A stretch of 64,000 nucleotides of DNA from Leucobacter aridicollis (lineage in GTDB: Bacteria > Actinomycetota > Actinomycetes > Actinomycetales > Microbacteriaceae), in the NCBI RefSeq assembly GCF_013409595.1, contig NZ_JACCBD010000001.1, positions 2,294,001 through 2,358,000 of the forward strand, in the 5' to 3' direction. The notes beneath the pieces are model-generated. The model was not told the origin of the DNA and made no database searches. It saw nothing but the letters and a program-made list of their open reading frames with translations. Positions 38,045 to 48,893 of the stretch are shown here, piece by piece. How positions within the stretch are numbered: the first letter of the stretch is position 1; each line of letters starts with the position of its first letter. The translations under genes were made by a program, and so were the position numbers.

Positions 38045-38118
38045 AAACCGCACGCACCCTCCGAGACCGCACGGCTTTCACTTAGAAAGCAGGCGGTCTC
38101 GGAGGGTGCGTGCGGTTT
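38045..38118. repeat. Perfect 26-bp inverted repeat with a structured loop
   Basis: Arm 38045-38070 (starting AAACCGCACGCACC) is the exact reverse complement of 38093-38118 (starting GCGGTCTCGGAGG). The 22-nt loop holds a further 6-bp stem GCTTTC/GAAAGC. It begins 35 bp after the dehydrogenase stop. It may be the operon terminator, but the arm length far exceeds the 9-19 bp stems of the other terminators here and suggests a mobile or regulatory hairpin. Confidence 0.95.
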
Positions 38119-38129
38119 GGTGCGTCAGC

Positions 38130-38199
38130 GGCCAGGCGCGGCGGCCCAGGCGCGGCAGCCCAGGCGCGGCAGCCCAGGCGCGGCGGCCCAGGCGCGGCG
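38130..38199. repeat. 14-bp tandem repeat x5
   Basis: Five copies of GCCCAGGCGCGGCR (first copy GGCCAGGCGCGGCG), period exactly 14 bp, between the long hairpin and the 3' end of the small membrane gene at 38,209. The period is not a multiple of three and no reading frame uses it. Confidence 0.93.
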
Positions 38200-38208
38200 G
38201 TCCATGCG

Positions 38209-38505
38209 CTAGGAGATGAGGTGCATGATCTCGAGCTGCACCGCAGCCGCGACGCACAGCCCGGTCGCGAGCAGCAACACGCGCACCCACGCCGGCCGGC
38301 CGCGGGCGACGATGAGTGACACGATCAGCGCGCCAATCGGCACGAAGATGGCAAGCCCGAGCAGCGTCCACGGCAGCGGCCCGAGCGCCTCACCCAGGAA
38401 GGTCGACATCCCCATGAGGTTCCCAATGCCCGCGACGACGGCGTACGCGTAGAGGGCAAGGATCACCACGGCCGCGACCCATGCAGAAACAAGCTTCGCG
38501 TTCAC
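38209..38505 (-). CDS. Three-TM hypothetical membrane protein
   Basis: 98 residues from a GTG at 38505 that overlaps the upstream gene's stop by 4 bp. Hydrophobic segments are WVAAVVILALYAYAVVAGIG, LPWTLLGLAIFVPIGALIVSL and VRVLLLATGLCVAAAVQLEI. No family recognised. The longer frame to 38751 is antisense-like sequence overlapping the upstream gene. Its 3' end abuts the 14-bp repeats. Confidence 0.72.
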   Translation of the reverse strand: MNAKLVSAWVAAVVILALYAYAVVAGIGNLMGMSTFLGEALGPLPWTLLGLAIFVPIGALIVSLIVARGRPAWVRVLLLATGLCVAAAVQLEIMHLIS

Positions 38506-38978
38506 AGGGCGGCTCCGCTCAGAAAGACCATCGGCAGTGGGAAGGTGACGACGAGCCCGATGACGAGTGCGAGCACGAGCTTGCGAGTCTGCGTGCGTGC
38601 GAGGACCAGGGCCGAGATGAACCAGAACACGGGCGCGAGCGGGGCGATCCAGAACACGATCTGCTGGAGCACGCCGCCCATCGAGCCGCTGCCTGCGGCG
38701 ACGGCCGCGTTCACGTCGGCGTAGTACTGGGCCCAGCTCATCCACACCCACGCGTAGAGCATGAACAGGCCGCCAGAGAGCCCGAGCAGCACGACGGTGA
38801 GGTTGCTCATCTGCTTCGGCCTCGCGTCGGGCTCGCTCGCGTCGTCCGCGTCGCCCCGCTCAGACGCCGTCGCGGCGGGGATGACCGGTTCGACCGGTTC
38901 TGGGATACTCGGGGCCGCTTCGACGGTCCACCCGCTTTGCAGGGCGCTCTCGCGCTCCTCGCCACTTCCGGTTCGCAT
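38502..38978 (-). CDS. Hypothetical membrane protein with disordered N-terminus
   Basis: 158 residues from the ATG at 38978. About 55 polar, acidic and proline-rich residues come first, then three hydrophobic segments (LTVVLLGLSGGLFMLYAWVW, IVFWIAPLAPVFWFISALVL and LVLALVIGLVVTFPLPMVFL). It overlaps the following 98-residue gene by 4 bp, so the two are made together and may interact in the membrane. No function can be given. Confidence 0.75.
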   Translation of the reverse strand: MRTGSGEERESALQSGWTVEAAPSIPEPVEPVIPAATASERGDADDASEPDARPKQMSNLTVVLLGLSGGLFMLYAWVWMSWAQYYADVNAAVAAGSGSMGGVLQQIVFWIAPLAPVFWFISALVLARTQTRKLVLALVIGLVVTFPLPMVFLSGAAL

Positions 38979-39183
38979 GCCTTCAATGTTATCGAGCTTC
39001 GGCGCCCGCCTTCTGGGAACCGCACCCATCGCCGAAGTACTTCGCCCGCAAACCTTCAAGCCGTGTGCACCGGCATTAACTTCACCCCGCAAATCCGTTG
39101 CAAATTCGTCATCGGCGAAACGCCGCCACCGGGCTACACTTAAAGCGACTTCATAGAAATGTCGACAAAGGAATAGCACCACC

Positions 39184-40116
39184 GTGGTTGAACCCAAAAA
39201 GAATGCGTCCGGCAAGGCCGCGGCATCAGCAGAGTCCCCAGCAGCAGCGTCCTGGACGCCGACCGCAACCGCAAAGGCGAAGGCGACCCAGTTCAGGTGG
39301 ATCGCCGCGATCCTCTGGGCAATCGCCATCGCGCTTGAGGCCGTCTCGATTTTCTGGCTGCTGCGTCAGCGCGAGTTCGTCGGCGAGGACGGCACCCTCG
39401 TCCGCAACCAGGACACGGGCCTGCTCGAGCAGCAGAATGCGACCGCGGTGTTCCCACAGTGGGCGTTCGTCACGCTGATCATCGCCCTCGTAGTCATCGC
39501 GGCGCTCGCAATCACCGGCTCGGTGCTGTGGAAGAAGGCGAACCGACTCGACCCCGCGCGCCAGTCCGAGACCGTGAAGTTCTTCGTACAGAACCAGCTG
39601 GGCGCGATCATCGCGATCATCGCGTTCCTCCCGCTCATCATCCTGATCTTCACGAACAAGGACATGGACGGCAAGCAGAAGGGCATCGCCGGCGCGATCG
39701 GCATCGTGCTCGCGCTCGCCGCAACGGCCCTCGGCATCGACTACAACCCGGCATCGGTCGAGAAGTACGACGCAGACCAGTCGACAGTCATCCATCTGCT
39801 CGGCCAGGACGAGGTCGTCTGGGTCGACGGCGGCTCGGTCTACCACGTGTGCGAGAACGTCTCCGACATTCAGACAGGCTCCGACAAGCGCACCGGCACG
39901 ACCGCCGAGGCCGTCGAGGCCGGCAAGCAGCGCCTCACCCTGAAGTTCGCGAGCGAGCTGCAGAAGTGCGGCCTGAACGTTCCCGAGAACGCGTCCGATA
40001 TCGAGGCCGCGCTCAAGGAGATTCAGGGCGGCGCGACCGACGTCACGCTCCCGGCCCCCGAGTGGGCGAACCCGAGCGACGCGCCGATCGTCATCGAGAA
40101 CGCTCCCGCAGCATAG
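39184..40116 (+). CDS. Hypothetical four-TM membrane protein
   Basis: 310 residues from a GTG at 39184 with AAAGGAA upstream. A lysine/alanine-rich start of 36 residues precedes membrane segments at about 38-60, 92-113, 138-156 and 166-183. The C-terminal 120 residues are soluble and contain two cysteines in VYHVCENVSDIQTG and LQKCGLNVPENA that could pair if outside the membrane. It is divergent from the 158-residue membrane gene across a 205-bp gap with no gene, and is followed by a strong terminator. No family recognised. Confidence 0.78.
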   Translation: MVEPKKNASGKAAASAESPAAASWTPTATAKAKATQFRWIAAILWAIAIALEAVSIFWLLRQREFVGEDGTLVRNQDTGLLEQQNATAVFPQWAFVTLIIALVVIAALAITGSVLWKKANRLDPARQSETVKFFVQNQLGAIIAIIAFLPLIILIFTNKDMDGKQKGIAGAIGIVLALAATALGIDYNPASVEKYDADQSTVIHLLGQDEVVWVDGGSVYHVCENVSDIQTGSDKRTGTTAEAVEAGKQRLTLKFASELQKCGLNVPENASDIEAALKEIQGGATDVTLPAPEWANPSDAPIVIENAPAA

Positions 40117-40130
40117 TCTCGAACGCATAG

Positions 40131-40170
40131 ACGCCGCGTGGCCTCGGGGATTCCCGGGGCCACGCGGCGT
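40131..40170 (+). terminator. Rho-independent terminator
   Basis: 13-bp perfect stem ACGCCGCGTGGCC/GGCCACGCGGCGT with a 14-nt partly paired loop, then TTT. It ends 14 bp before the hrpB start. Confidence 0.85.
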
Positions 40171-40184
40171 TTTAGGATGGACAG

Positions 40185-42773
40185 ATGACCGCGCACCGTT
40201 TCGACCTCGCCACGATCGGCGCCGGCCTTCCCGTCGCGCAGGCAGCGGCAGAAATCGAGGCGGCGCTCGCGACGGGTGCGGCAGTCATCACCGCCCCGCC
40301 AGGCACGGGCAAGACGACCTTCGTGCCGGCGCTCGCCGCGAACGTCGTCGCGCGGCTCACGCCCGCGGGAGACAAGCCGCAGGTGACGCTCCTCAGCCAG
40401 CCGCGCAGGGTGGCGGTCCGGGCGGCGGCGCGGCGGCTCGCCGCCCTCGACGGGAGCCCGCTCGGCGGCCCGGTCGGCTTCACCGTGCGCGGCGAACGCA
40501 GCGTCGGCGACGACACCGTGGTCGAGGCGCTCACCCCGGGCGTGCTGCTTCGGCGGCTCCTGTCAGATCCGGCGCTGGACGGCGTCGGAGCGGTCATCCT
40601 TGACGAGGTCCACGAGCGCTCAGTCGACAGCGACATGCTGCTCGGGATGCTCGCCGAGGTCCGTGAGCTCAGACCAGAGCTCATCGTCGTCGCGATGTCG
40701 GCGACGCTCGATTCGACCGTTACCGCCGAGCACCTCGCGGCCGCGGTTGTCGACGTCCCGTCGCCGCTGCATCCGCTGTCCGTGGAGTACGCTCCCTCGC
40801 CGAGCCAGCGCCTCGATGACCGCGGGGTGAGCCGAGATTTCCTCGCGCACGTCGCCGATCTCGCCGTCGCGGAGCAGGCCGCCTCGGGCAGCGACGCGCT
40901 CGTGTTCCTCCCGGGCGCGTGGGAGGTCGACGAGGTCGTCCGGCTCGCCCGTGGCCGGGCCGCAGATCTCGGATCGGGCACGGTCGAGATCCTTCCGCTG
41001 CACGGCAGGCTCCCCGCACGCGATCAGGATCGGGCCGTCTCCGGCCGGCTCCCCCACGACGCCCCGCGAATCATCGTGAGCACCGCGCTCGCCGAGAGCT
41101 CGCTCACGGTGCCAGGTCTCCGGCTCGTCATCGATGCAGGCCTCTCCCGCGAGGCCCGGCGGGACCAGGCGCGAGACATGACCGGCCTCGTGACCGTGAG
41201 CGCGTCGCGCGCGAGCGCCGAACAGCGGGCGGGTCGAGCCGCGCGCGAGGGCGCGGGCCGGGCGATCCGCGCGTACTCGGAGACGGATTTCGCCCGCATG
41301 CCGGCGGCTGTGACTCCCGAGATCCTGTCTGCCGATCTCACCGACGCCGCGCTGCTGCTCGCCGCCTGGGGCACCCCGGGTGCCGCGGGCCTGCGCCTGA
41401 CAACGCCGCCGCCGCGGGCCGCGATGGCACGGGCGCTGGAAACGCTCCGGACGCTCGAACTGACCGACGCGAACGACCGGGTCACGGCGCTCGGATCGCG
41501 GGTCGCGAGTCTCCCGTTCGGCGTGCGCGAGGCCCGCGCACTGCTCGCGGGGGTGCACGACGTCCGCGATCCTGATCGCGTTGGCGAGACCGTCGCCGCG
41601 TTCTCCGGTGACTATCGCGCGAGCGACGCCGATCTCGCGGGCCTCTTGCGTGGCCTCCGCAGCGGGCGCCAGCCGGGCGCGGACCGCTGGCGCCGGGAAG
41701 CGAAGCGCCTCGCGAGGATCGCGGCCGACGAACTGCGCGGCTCCCGTGAGACGCCCGGTGGCGCGGCCTCGGACGGAGCAAGCGCCGGTCGCATCACCGC
41801 GCTCGCCCGGCCCGAGTGGATCGCCAGGCGGACGGGCGAGCACTCCCGCAGCTACCTGTTCGCGAGCGGCACCCGCGCCGCGCTCCCCGACGGCAGCCCG
41901 CTCGTTGCCTCCGAGTGGATCGCGGTGCGCGAGGTGCAGCGCGCCGAGGGGCGAGCGGCGGACGGCACCGGCGCAGTGATCCGCCTCGCCGCCGCGATGA
42001 CCGCGGAGGACGCCGCGGAGATCGGTGGAACGCTGCGGTCGCGCACGCGGGTCGCCAGGTTCGATGACGGCAGGGTGCGGGTGCGCGAGGAGGATCGGCT
42101 CGGCGCGATCCTGCTGTCGGCGAGCCCCGCGTCGCCCCGCCCCGAGGACGCCGGCCCCGCGTTCGCCGCCCACCTGCAGGAGGCCGGACTCGCGGCGCTC
42201 ACCTGGACTGACGCGGCCCGGCACCTGCGCGCCCGGCTCGCGCTCCTGCATCGCGAGCTCGGCGAGCCCTGGCCGGACGTCACGGACCGGGCGCTCCTCG
42301 ACACCATCACAGACTGGCTCGGCCCCGACCTCGCAAGGTTAAGCCCGAAGGCGTCGCTCGCGGCCCTTGACGTCACCGGTGGGCTCCGCAGGCTGCTCCC
42401 CTGGCCGGAAGCCGTGCGGCTCGACGAGCTCGCGCCCGAGCGTCTCCCCGTCCCGTCGGGCTCCACTGTTGCCATCGACTACGCGGAGGCGCTCGACGGC
42501 GACGGCCGCCCGATCGTCGCAGTGAAGCTCCAGGAGGTCTTCGGACTCGGAGACACTCCCCGACTCGTCGGCGGGCGCGTGCCCGTGCTGTTTCACCTGC
42601 TCTCCCCCGCACGCCGGCCGCTCGCGGTGACCGGCGACCTCGCCTCCTTCTGGAACGGCCCCTATCAAGACGTGCGTCGCGAGATGCGGGGCAAATACCC
42701 GAAGCATCCGTGGCCGGAGGACCCGTGGGCTGCCGAGGCGACCGCACGCACGAAGCGGGCCATGGGGCGCTGA
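40185..42773 (+). CDS. hrpB: ATP-dependent helicase HrpB
   Basis: 862-residue DEAH/DEVH-box helicase. Motif I APPGTGKTTFVPAL, motif II ILDEVHERSVDSD, motif III VAMSATLDST, motif VI SAEQRAGRAAREGAGRAIR, then the HA2-like region and the HrpB C-terminal domain ending LASFWNGPYQDVRREMRGKYPKHPWPEDPW. HrpB is conserved but its RNA substrate and physiological role are poorly known. It is a single-gene unit with terminators on both sides. Confidence 0.95.
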   Translation: MTAHRFDLATIGAGLPVAQAAAEIEAALATGAAVITAPPGTGKTTFVPALAANVVARLTPAGDKPQVTLLSQPRRVAVRAAARRLAALDGSPLGGPVGFTVRGERSVGDDTVVEALTPGVLLRRLLSDPALDGVGAVILDEVHERSVDSDMLLGMLAEVRELRPELIVVAMSATLDSTVTAEHLAAAVVDVPSPLHPLSVEYAPSPSQRLDDRGVSRDFLAHVADLAVAEQAASGSDALVFLPGAWEVDEVVRLARGRAADLGSGTVEILPLHGRLPARDQDRAVSGRLPHDAPRIIVSTALAESSLTVPGLRLVIDAGLSREARRDQARDMTGLVTVSASRASAEQRAGRAAREGAGRAIRAYSETDFARMPAAVTPEILSADLTDAALLLAAWGTPGAAGLRLTTPPPRAAMARALETLRTLELTDANDRVTALGSRVASLPFGVREARALLAGVHDVRDPDRVGETVAAFSGDYRASDADLAGLLRGLRSGRQPGADRWRREAKRLARIAADELRGSRETPGGAASDGASAGRITALARPEWIARRTGEHSRSYLFASGTRAALPDGSPLVASEWIAVREVQRAEGRAADGTGAVIRLAAAMTAEDAAEIGGTLRSRTRVARFDDGRVRVREEDRLGAILLSASPASPRPEDAGPAFAAHLQEAGLAALTWTDAARHLRARLALLHRELGEPWPDVTDRALLDTITDWLGPDLARLSPKASLAALDVTGGLRRLLPWPEAVRLDELAPERLPVPSGSTVAIDYAEALDGDGRPIVAVKLQEVFGLGDTPRLVGGRVPVLFHLLSPARRPLAVTGDLASFWNGPYQDVRREMRGKYPKHPWPEDPWAAEATARTKRAMGR

Positions 42774-42787
42774 GCCCCGTCACAGCA

Positions 42788-42822
42788 CACAGCCCCGGGA
42801 AGCGATGCTTCCCGGGGCTGTG
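42788..42822. terminator. Bidirectional terminator between hrpB and ilvC
   Basis: 16-bp perfect stem CACAGCCCCGGGAAGC/GCTTCCCGGGGCTGTG with a 3-nt loop, between the convergent stops. Confidence 0.9.
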
Positions 42823-42849
42823 TTCGTCAGCCGTTCGGCCGCGTCGTAC

Positions 42850-44462
<1,613 letters not shown>

Positions 44463-44464
44463 GA

Positions 44465-46267
44465 TTACTCTTCCTCCCACTCGGGGGCTTGCTCAAGGAC
44501 ATACTGAATGTCACTGTTCGACGTGCCCTGGCGGACCATCGGCCACACCATCGCGTCGGCGCTCACGACGAAGTCGATCACCACAGGACGATCGTTGGTC
44601 TCAAGCGCGAGCTTGATCGCGGCGTCGATCTCGTCTTCCTTCTCCACGCGGATCGCGAGGCAGCCGTACGCTTCGCCAAGCTTCACGAAGTCGGGCACGC
44701 GCTGCGACCCGTGGCCCGTGTTCAGCTCGGTGTTCGAGTAGCGGCCGTCATAGATGAGGGTCTGCCACTGGCGCACCATGCCAAGCGAGGAGTTGTTGAT
44801 GACCGCGACCTTGATCGGGATGTTGTTCACGACGCAGGTCGCGAGCTCCTGATTGGTCATCTGGAAGCAGCCGTCGCCGTCGATCGCCCAGACCGTGCGC
44901 TCGGGCTCGGCGACCTTCGCGCCCATGGCGGCTGGGACTGCGTAGCCCATCGTGCCGGCGCCGCCGGAGTTCAGCCAGGCGTTCGGGCGCTCGTACTTGA
45001 TGAACTGAGCGGCCCACATCTGGTGCTGGCCAACGCCCGCCGCGTAGATCGCCTCGGGGCCGGTGAGCTCGCCGATCCGCTGGATGACGTGCTGCGGCGA
45101 CAGCAGGCCGTCGCTCGTCTCGGCGTACCCGAGCGGGTAGGTCTCCTGCAGGCCGCGCAGGCGGTCCCACCAGGCGGTCGTATCCGCGAAATCGCGCCCG
45201 AGCTTCGCGGTCGACACCGCGGCGATGAGGTCGGAGATGACATCTGCAGCGTCGCCAACGATCGGCACATCTGCCGCGCGAATCTTGCCGATCTCGGCGG
45301 GATCGATGTCGGCGTGGATGACCTTCGCATCGGGTGCGAACAGCGCCGCCTTGCCAGTCACCCGGTCGTCAAAGCGCGCGCCGAGCGTGATGAGGAGGTC
45401 GGACTCCTGCAGCGCGAGCACCGCCGGAACGGTGCCGTGCATGCCGGGCATCCCGAGATGCTGCGGGTGCGAGTCGGGGAACACGCCGCGCGCCATCAGC
45501 GTGGTGACGACGGGGGCGCCAACGAGCTCTGCGAGCTGCTTGAGCTCCTCGGCCGCGCCGGCGCGGCCCACGCCGCCGCCGACGTAGAACACGGGGCGCT
45601 GCGCCTCCGCGATGAGCTCGGCCGCGGCCTGGATCTGCTTGCTGTTCGCCTTCGTGATCGGGCGGTAGCCGGGCAGCTCGACGCGCGGGTCCCAGACGAA
45701 GTCGACCTCGCCCTCCTGCGCGTCCTTCGTGATGTCGACGAGCACGGGGCCGGGGCGTCCGGTCGACGCAAGGTGGTACGCGGCGGCGATCGCGGCCGGC
45801 ACCTCCTCCGCAGTCTTCACGAGGAAGGAGTGCTTGGTGATGGGCATCGTGATGCCCATGATGTCGGCCTCCTGGAACGCGTCGGTGCCCATCAGGTGCG
45901 AGAACACCTGGCCGGTGATCGCAAGCAGCGGCACCGAATCCATGTACGCGTCGGCGATGGCGGTGACGAGGTTCGTCGCGCCGGGGCCCGACGTTGCGAT
46001 TGCGACGCCGACCTTGCCGGACGCTGCGGCATAGCCCTCCGCGGCATGGCCGCCGCCCTGCTCGTGGCGCACGAGGACGTGACGGAGGTGCTCATCCCCC
46101 ATCAACGTGTCGTAGAGCGGGAGGACGGCGCCGCCGGGGAGACCGAAGACATCGGTGACCCCAAGCGCGTCAAGGCTGCGGACTACAGCCATCGCGCCGG
46201 TCATGCGTTCGCCGCGGGCAGGCGGCTCCCCTGTTTGACGTTGAATAGCGTTCGACTCGAGGGTCAT
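44465..46267 (-). CDS. ilvB: Acetolactate synthase large (catalytic) subunit
   Basis: Thiamine-diphosphate enzyme forming acetolactate or acetohydroxybutyrate. 600 residues from the ATG at 46267. The N-terminal domain has [14 protein letters not shown] and the catalytic glutamate in [15 protein letters not shown]; the C-terminal ThDP motif is [34 protein letters not shown]. Followed directly by ilvN; 68 bp after ilvD. No leader peptide or attenuator was found in that gap. Confidence 0.97.
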   Translation of the reverse strand: MTLESNAIQRQTGEPPARGERMTGAMAVVRSLDALGVTDVFGLPGGAVLPLYDTLMGDEHLRHVLVRHEQGGGHAAEGYAAASGKVGVAIATSGPGATNLVTAIADAYMDSVPLLAITGQVFSHLMGTDAFQEADIMGITMPITKHSFLVKTAEEVPAAIAAAYHLASTGRPGPVLVDITKDAQEGEVDFVWDPRVELPGYRPITKANSKQIQAAAELIAEAQRPVFYVGGGVGRAGAAEELKQLAELVGAPVVTTLMARGVFPDSHPQHLGMPGMHGTVPAVLALQESDLLITLGARFDDRVTGKAALFAPDAKVIHADIDPAEIGKIRAADVPIVGDAADVISDLIAAVSTAKLGRDFADTTAWWDRLRGLQETYPLGYAETSDGLLSPQHVIQRIGELTGPEAIYAAGVGQHQMWAAQFIKYERPNAWLNSGGAGTMGYAVPAAMGAKVAEPERTVWAIDGDGCFQMTNQELATCVVNNIPIKVAVINNSSLGMVRQWQTLIYDGRYSNTELNTGHGSQRVPDFVKLGEAYGCLAIRVEKEDEIDAAIKLALETNDRPVVIDFVVSADAMVWPMVRQGTSNSDIQYVLEQAPEWEEE

Positions 46268-46335
46268 TCTTTGCTTTCTTACGGTGGTGGATGAGCGCGG
46301 ACCATAGACGACCCGGCGCAAGACGAGTGTGGGAA

Positions 46336-48039
46336 CTAGCCGGTGATGGCACCCTCAGATGCCGAATGCACGAGCTTCGCGTACTTTGCGAGCACTCCTC
46401 GCGTATAGCGCGGAGGAAGCGGGGCCCAGTTCGCACGTCGGGCCTCAAGCTCAGCGGGGTCTACCAGCAGATCGAGCGTCTGTGCCGCGATGTCAACCCG
46501 AATCAGGTCACCGTCGTGCACGAGCGCCACTGGGCCTCCATCCGAGGCCTCAGGCGCGATGTGGCCGATACACAGGCCGGTTGTGCCGCCCGAGAATCTG
46601 CCGTCCGTCAATAGTAGTACATCTTTTCCGAGGCCCGCGCCCTTGATCGCGCCAGTAATCGCAAGCATCTCGCGCATGCCCGGGCCGCCCTTGGGGCCCT
46701 CGTAGCGAATGACGACGATGTCGCCCTTGCCGATCTTGCCCTCGGTGAGCGCGTCCATCGCGGCGCGCTCACGCTCGAACACCCGCGCCGGGCCTTCGAA
46801 GACGTCGGCGTCAAATCCCGCGGTCTTCACCACGGCGCCCTCGGGAGCAAGCGTGCCGTGCAGGATCGTCAGGCCGCCGGTTGCGTGAATCGGGTCGTCG
46901 AGGTGGTGGATGACCTTGCCGTCGATGGGGTCTGGGTTGAGTTCCGCGAGGTTCTCGGCCATGGTCTTACCGGTGACCGTGAGCGCATCGCCGTGCAGCA
47001 GGCCCGCGTCGAGCAGGGCCTTCAGCACGACGGGGACGCCGCCCTGACGGTCGATATCGGCCATGACGTACTGACCGAACGGCTTCATGTCGGCGAGGTG
47101 CGGGACCTTCGCGCCGATGCGGTTGAAGTCCGCGAGCGTGAGGTCGACCTCGGCCTCGCGCGCAATCGCGAGCAGGTGCAGCACCGCGTTCGTTGACCCG
47201 CCGTAGGCCATGAGGAGCGTGATCGCGTTCTCGAACGCTTTCTTCGTGAGGATGTCGCGCGCGGTGATGCCCTTGGCGATCATGTTCACGACGGCCTCGC
47301 CCGAGCGATGCGCGAAGTAGTCGCGGCGGCGATCGTACGAGGGCGGAGCCGCCGACCCCGGAAGGCTCATACCGAGCGCTTCTGCGATCGACGCCATCGT
47401 GTTCGCGGTATACATGCCGCCGCACGCGCCCTCGCCCGGAACGATCGCGCACTCGATGCGCTTCAGGTCCTCTTCGCTCATCGTGCCGGCCTTGCAGGCG
47501 CCGACGGCCTCGAAGGCGTCGATGATCGTGACTTCCTTCTCCGTACCGTCGGTGAGCTTCACCCAACCGGGCGCAACGGATCCCGCGTAGAGGAAGACCG
47601 ACGCGAGATCGAGCCTGGCGGCAGCCATGAGCATGCCCGGCAGCGACTTGTCACAACCGGCGAGCAGCACGGAGCCGTCGAGCCGCTCCGCCATCATCAC
47701 GGTCTCGACGGAGTCCGCGATGACCTCGCGCGACACGAGCGAGAAGTGCATGCCCTCGTGACCCATCGAGATGCCGTCGGACACGGACACCGTGCCGAAC
47801 TGCAGGGGGTATCCCCCGCCGGAGTGCACGCCCTCCTTGGCGCCCTGCGCGAGCCTGTCGAGGCTGAGATTGCACGGGGTGATCTCGTTCCACGAGCTCG
47901 CGATCCCGATCTGGGGCTTGTCCCAGTCTTCGTCCCCCATACCGACAGCGCGAAGCATGCCGCGCGCTGCGGCCTTTTCGATACCGTCGGTAACGTCGCG
48001 ACTGCGCGGCTTCATATCGATAGTTGACTTCTCTGCCAT
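46336..48039 (-). CDS. ilvD: Dihydroxy-acid dehydratase
   Basis: Iron-sulfur enzyme that dehydrates dihydroxy acids to the keto acids of valine, isoleucine and leucine. 567 residues. Cluster cysteines in [23 protein letters not shown] and [13 protein letters not shown]; substrate loop near [17 protein letters not shown]. First of the ilvD-B-N-C series. A 19-bp-stem terminator isolates it from the small gene upstream, so a promoter should lie in 48,040-48,084. Confidence 0.97.
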   Translation of the reverse strand: MAEKSTIDMKPRSRDVTDGIEKAAARGMLRAVGMGDEDWDKPQIGIASSWNEITPCNLSLDRLAQGAKEGVHSGGGYPLQFGTVSVSDGISMGHEGMHFSLVSREVIADSVETVMMAERLDGSVLLAGCDKSLPGMLMAAARLDLASVFLYAGSVAPGWVKLTDGTEKEVTIIDAFEAVGACKAGTMSEEDLKRIECAIVPGEGACGGMYTANTMASIAEALGMSLPGSAAPPSYDRRRDYFAHRSGEAVVNMIAKGITARDILTKKAFENAITLLMAYGGSTNAVLHLLAIAREAEVDLTLADFNRIGAKVPHLADMKPFGQYVMADIDRQGGVPVVLKALLDAGLLHGDALTVTGKTMAENLAELNPDPIDGKVIHHLDDPIHATGGLTILHGTLAPEGAVVKTAGFDADVFEGPARVFERERAAMDALTEGKIGKGDIVVIRYEGPKGGPGMREMLAITGAIKGAGLGKDVLLLTDGRFSGGTTGLCIGHIAPEASDGGPVALVHDGDLIRVDIAAQTLDLLVDPAELEARRANWAPLPPRYTRGVLAKYAKLVHSASEGAITG

Positions 48040-48084
48040 GAACTCATCCTACGCCCTGGCAGATTCCCGAAGCGGGACGTACAA

Positions 48085-48127
48085 CGAAAGCGGGCGCCCG
48101 GGGTGAACCCCCGGGCGCCCGCTTTCG
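48085..48127 (-). terminator. Strong hairpin between the small membrane gene and ilvD
   Basis: 19-bp perfect stem beginning CGAAAGCGGGCGCCCGGGG (48085-48103) with its complement at 48109-48127 and loop TGAAC; 17 bp after the stop of the upstream gene. Confidence 0.9.
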
Positions 48128-48143
48128 TGACGGCGTTGCTCGG

Positions 48144-48383
48144 CTACTTCCCGAGTGCCGGCAGCACCGTGAACGGAAGCGCAAAGCCGATCGTCGTGAG
48201 GACGAGCCCGCCGATGAACAGGAAGAGTTCGTTGCTTGCACCGATCGCCGGGTTGAAGCCGTAGCTTGCGAGCACGATGCCACCCATCGAGAGCACAAAC
48301 GAAAGAATAAAGACGATTGCGGTGACAGCGCTCACCGAGCCCTGTGAGCTCTCCTCGAACAGACCCTCGCTCTGCTTTGCCAT
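48144..48383 (-). CDS. Small two-TM membrane protein
   Basis: 79 residues with hydrophobic segments VTAIVFILSFVLSMGGIVLAS and LFLFIGGLVLTTIGFALPFTVLPAL after a polar start MAKQSEGLFEESSQGS. Start ATG at 48383 with GAGGAATTGAGAAG upstream on the minus strand. Single gene followed by a strong terminator. Function unknown. Confidence 0.78.
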   Translation of the reverse strand: MAKQSEGLFEESSQGSVSAVTAIVFILSFVLSMGGIVLASYGFNPAIGASNELFLFIGGLVLTTIGFALPFTVLPALGK

Positions 48384-48554
48384 GTCTTCTCAATTCCTCC
48401 GTGGTGTGGTGATGAAGCGCAGTCCTGCGCGATACCCCCAGCGTATCCTAGACGCGCGGCGAAGCCCACCGCCCAGCCTGCAGCCGTTAGGGTGGAATCG
48501 AACGCCCACACGGCGATCCACCCGTTTATCGTCATCCCGCAGAGGAGGTGCCGC

Positions 48555-48767
48555 ATGGCTCGGCAGCGTATCGAGGTCGGTAAGTACCTCACGAATATCG
48601 GCGTCCTTGGCGCAGCGGCAGGCGTCGTCTCAACGGCTCGCCGCACGAGCACGATGCCCCACGACTGGCGTCGGTTCATCGTCTGGGGCGTCTGGGCAGC
48701 TGGCCTCGTGCTCGCGATCTCGAGCGTCGCCATGCAGGAGCGGGACGAGGAGTATGGCGTGGAGTAG
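48555..48767 (+). CDS. Small membrane protein
   Basis: 70 residues from the ATG at 48555, chosen because AGAGGAGG lies just upstream; an in-frame ATG at 48492 lacks a ribosome site. A basic N-terminus (MARQRIEVGKYLTNIGVLGAAAGVV) and one clear hydrophobic segment (RFIVWGVWAAGLVLAISSVAM) are visible. Unknown function; divergent from the 79-residue membrane gene. Confidence 0.68.
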   Translation: MARQRIEVGKYLTNIGVLGAAAGVVSTARRTSTMPHDWRRFIVWGVWAAGLVLAISSVAMQERDEEYGVE

Positions 48768-48832
48768 CCCACGCCGGTCCGCAAACATCTCCTTGCCTTT
48801 CGGGCGCAAGGTGCGATAGTTTTCAGCGGTTA

Positions 48833-48887
48833 GGTGTGTCGGGAAGTCTGGTCGACGTCATGTTCGAGCAACCCCACACACGAGGAG
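48833..48887 (+). promoter_or_regulatory. Structured nhaA leader, candidate riboswitch
   Basis: GTGTGT (48834-48839) pairs with ACACAC (48876-48881), enclosing GGGAAGTCTGGTCGACG, a TCGA/TCGA stem (48852-48855 with 48864-48867) and AGCAACCCC. The closing stem abuts the GAGGAG ribosome site (48882-48887) of nhaA, so folding could gate translation. A GGGAAGTCTGGTCG-type sequence before nhaA in actinobacteria is familiar to me, but I cannot name the Rfam family with certainty. Confidence 0.55.
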
Positions 48888-48893
48888 TCTTCA

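Noticed and set aside
40620-42251. 543-codon minus-strand frame opposite hrpB
   Set aside because: Shadow; HrpB motifs are all on the plus strand.
44489-46294. 601-codon plus-strand frame opposite ilvB
   Set aside because: Antisense shadow of a confident gene with complete ThDP motifs.
46268-46335. Attenuator or T-box before ilvB
   Set aside because: Only 68 bp, no leader peptide rich in Leu/Val/Ile codons and no paired stems.
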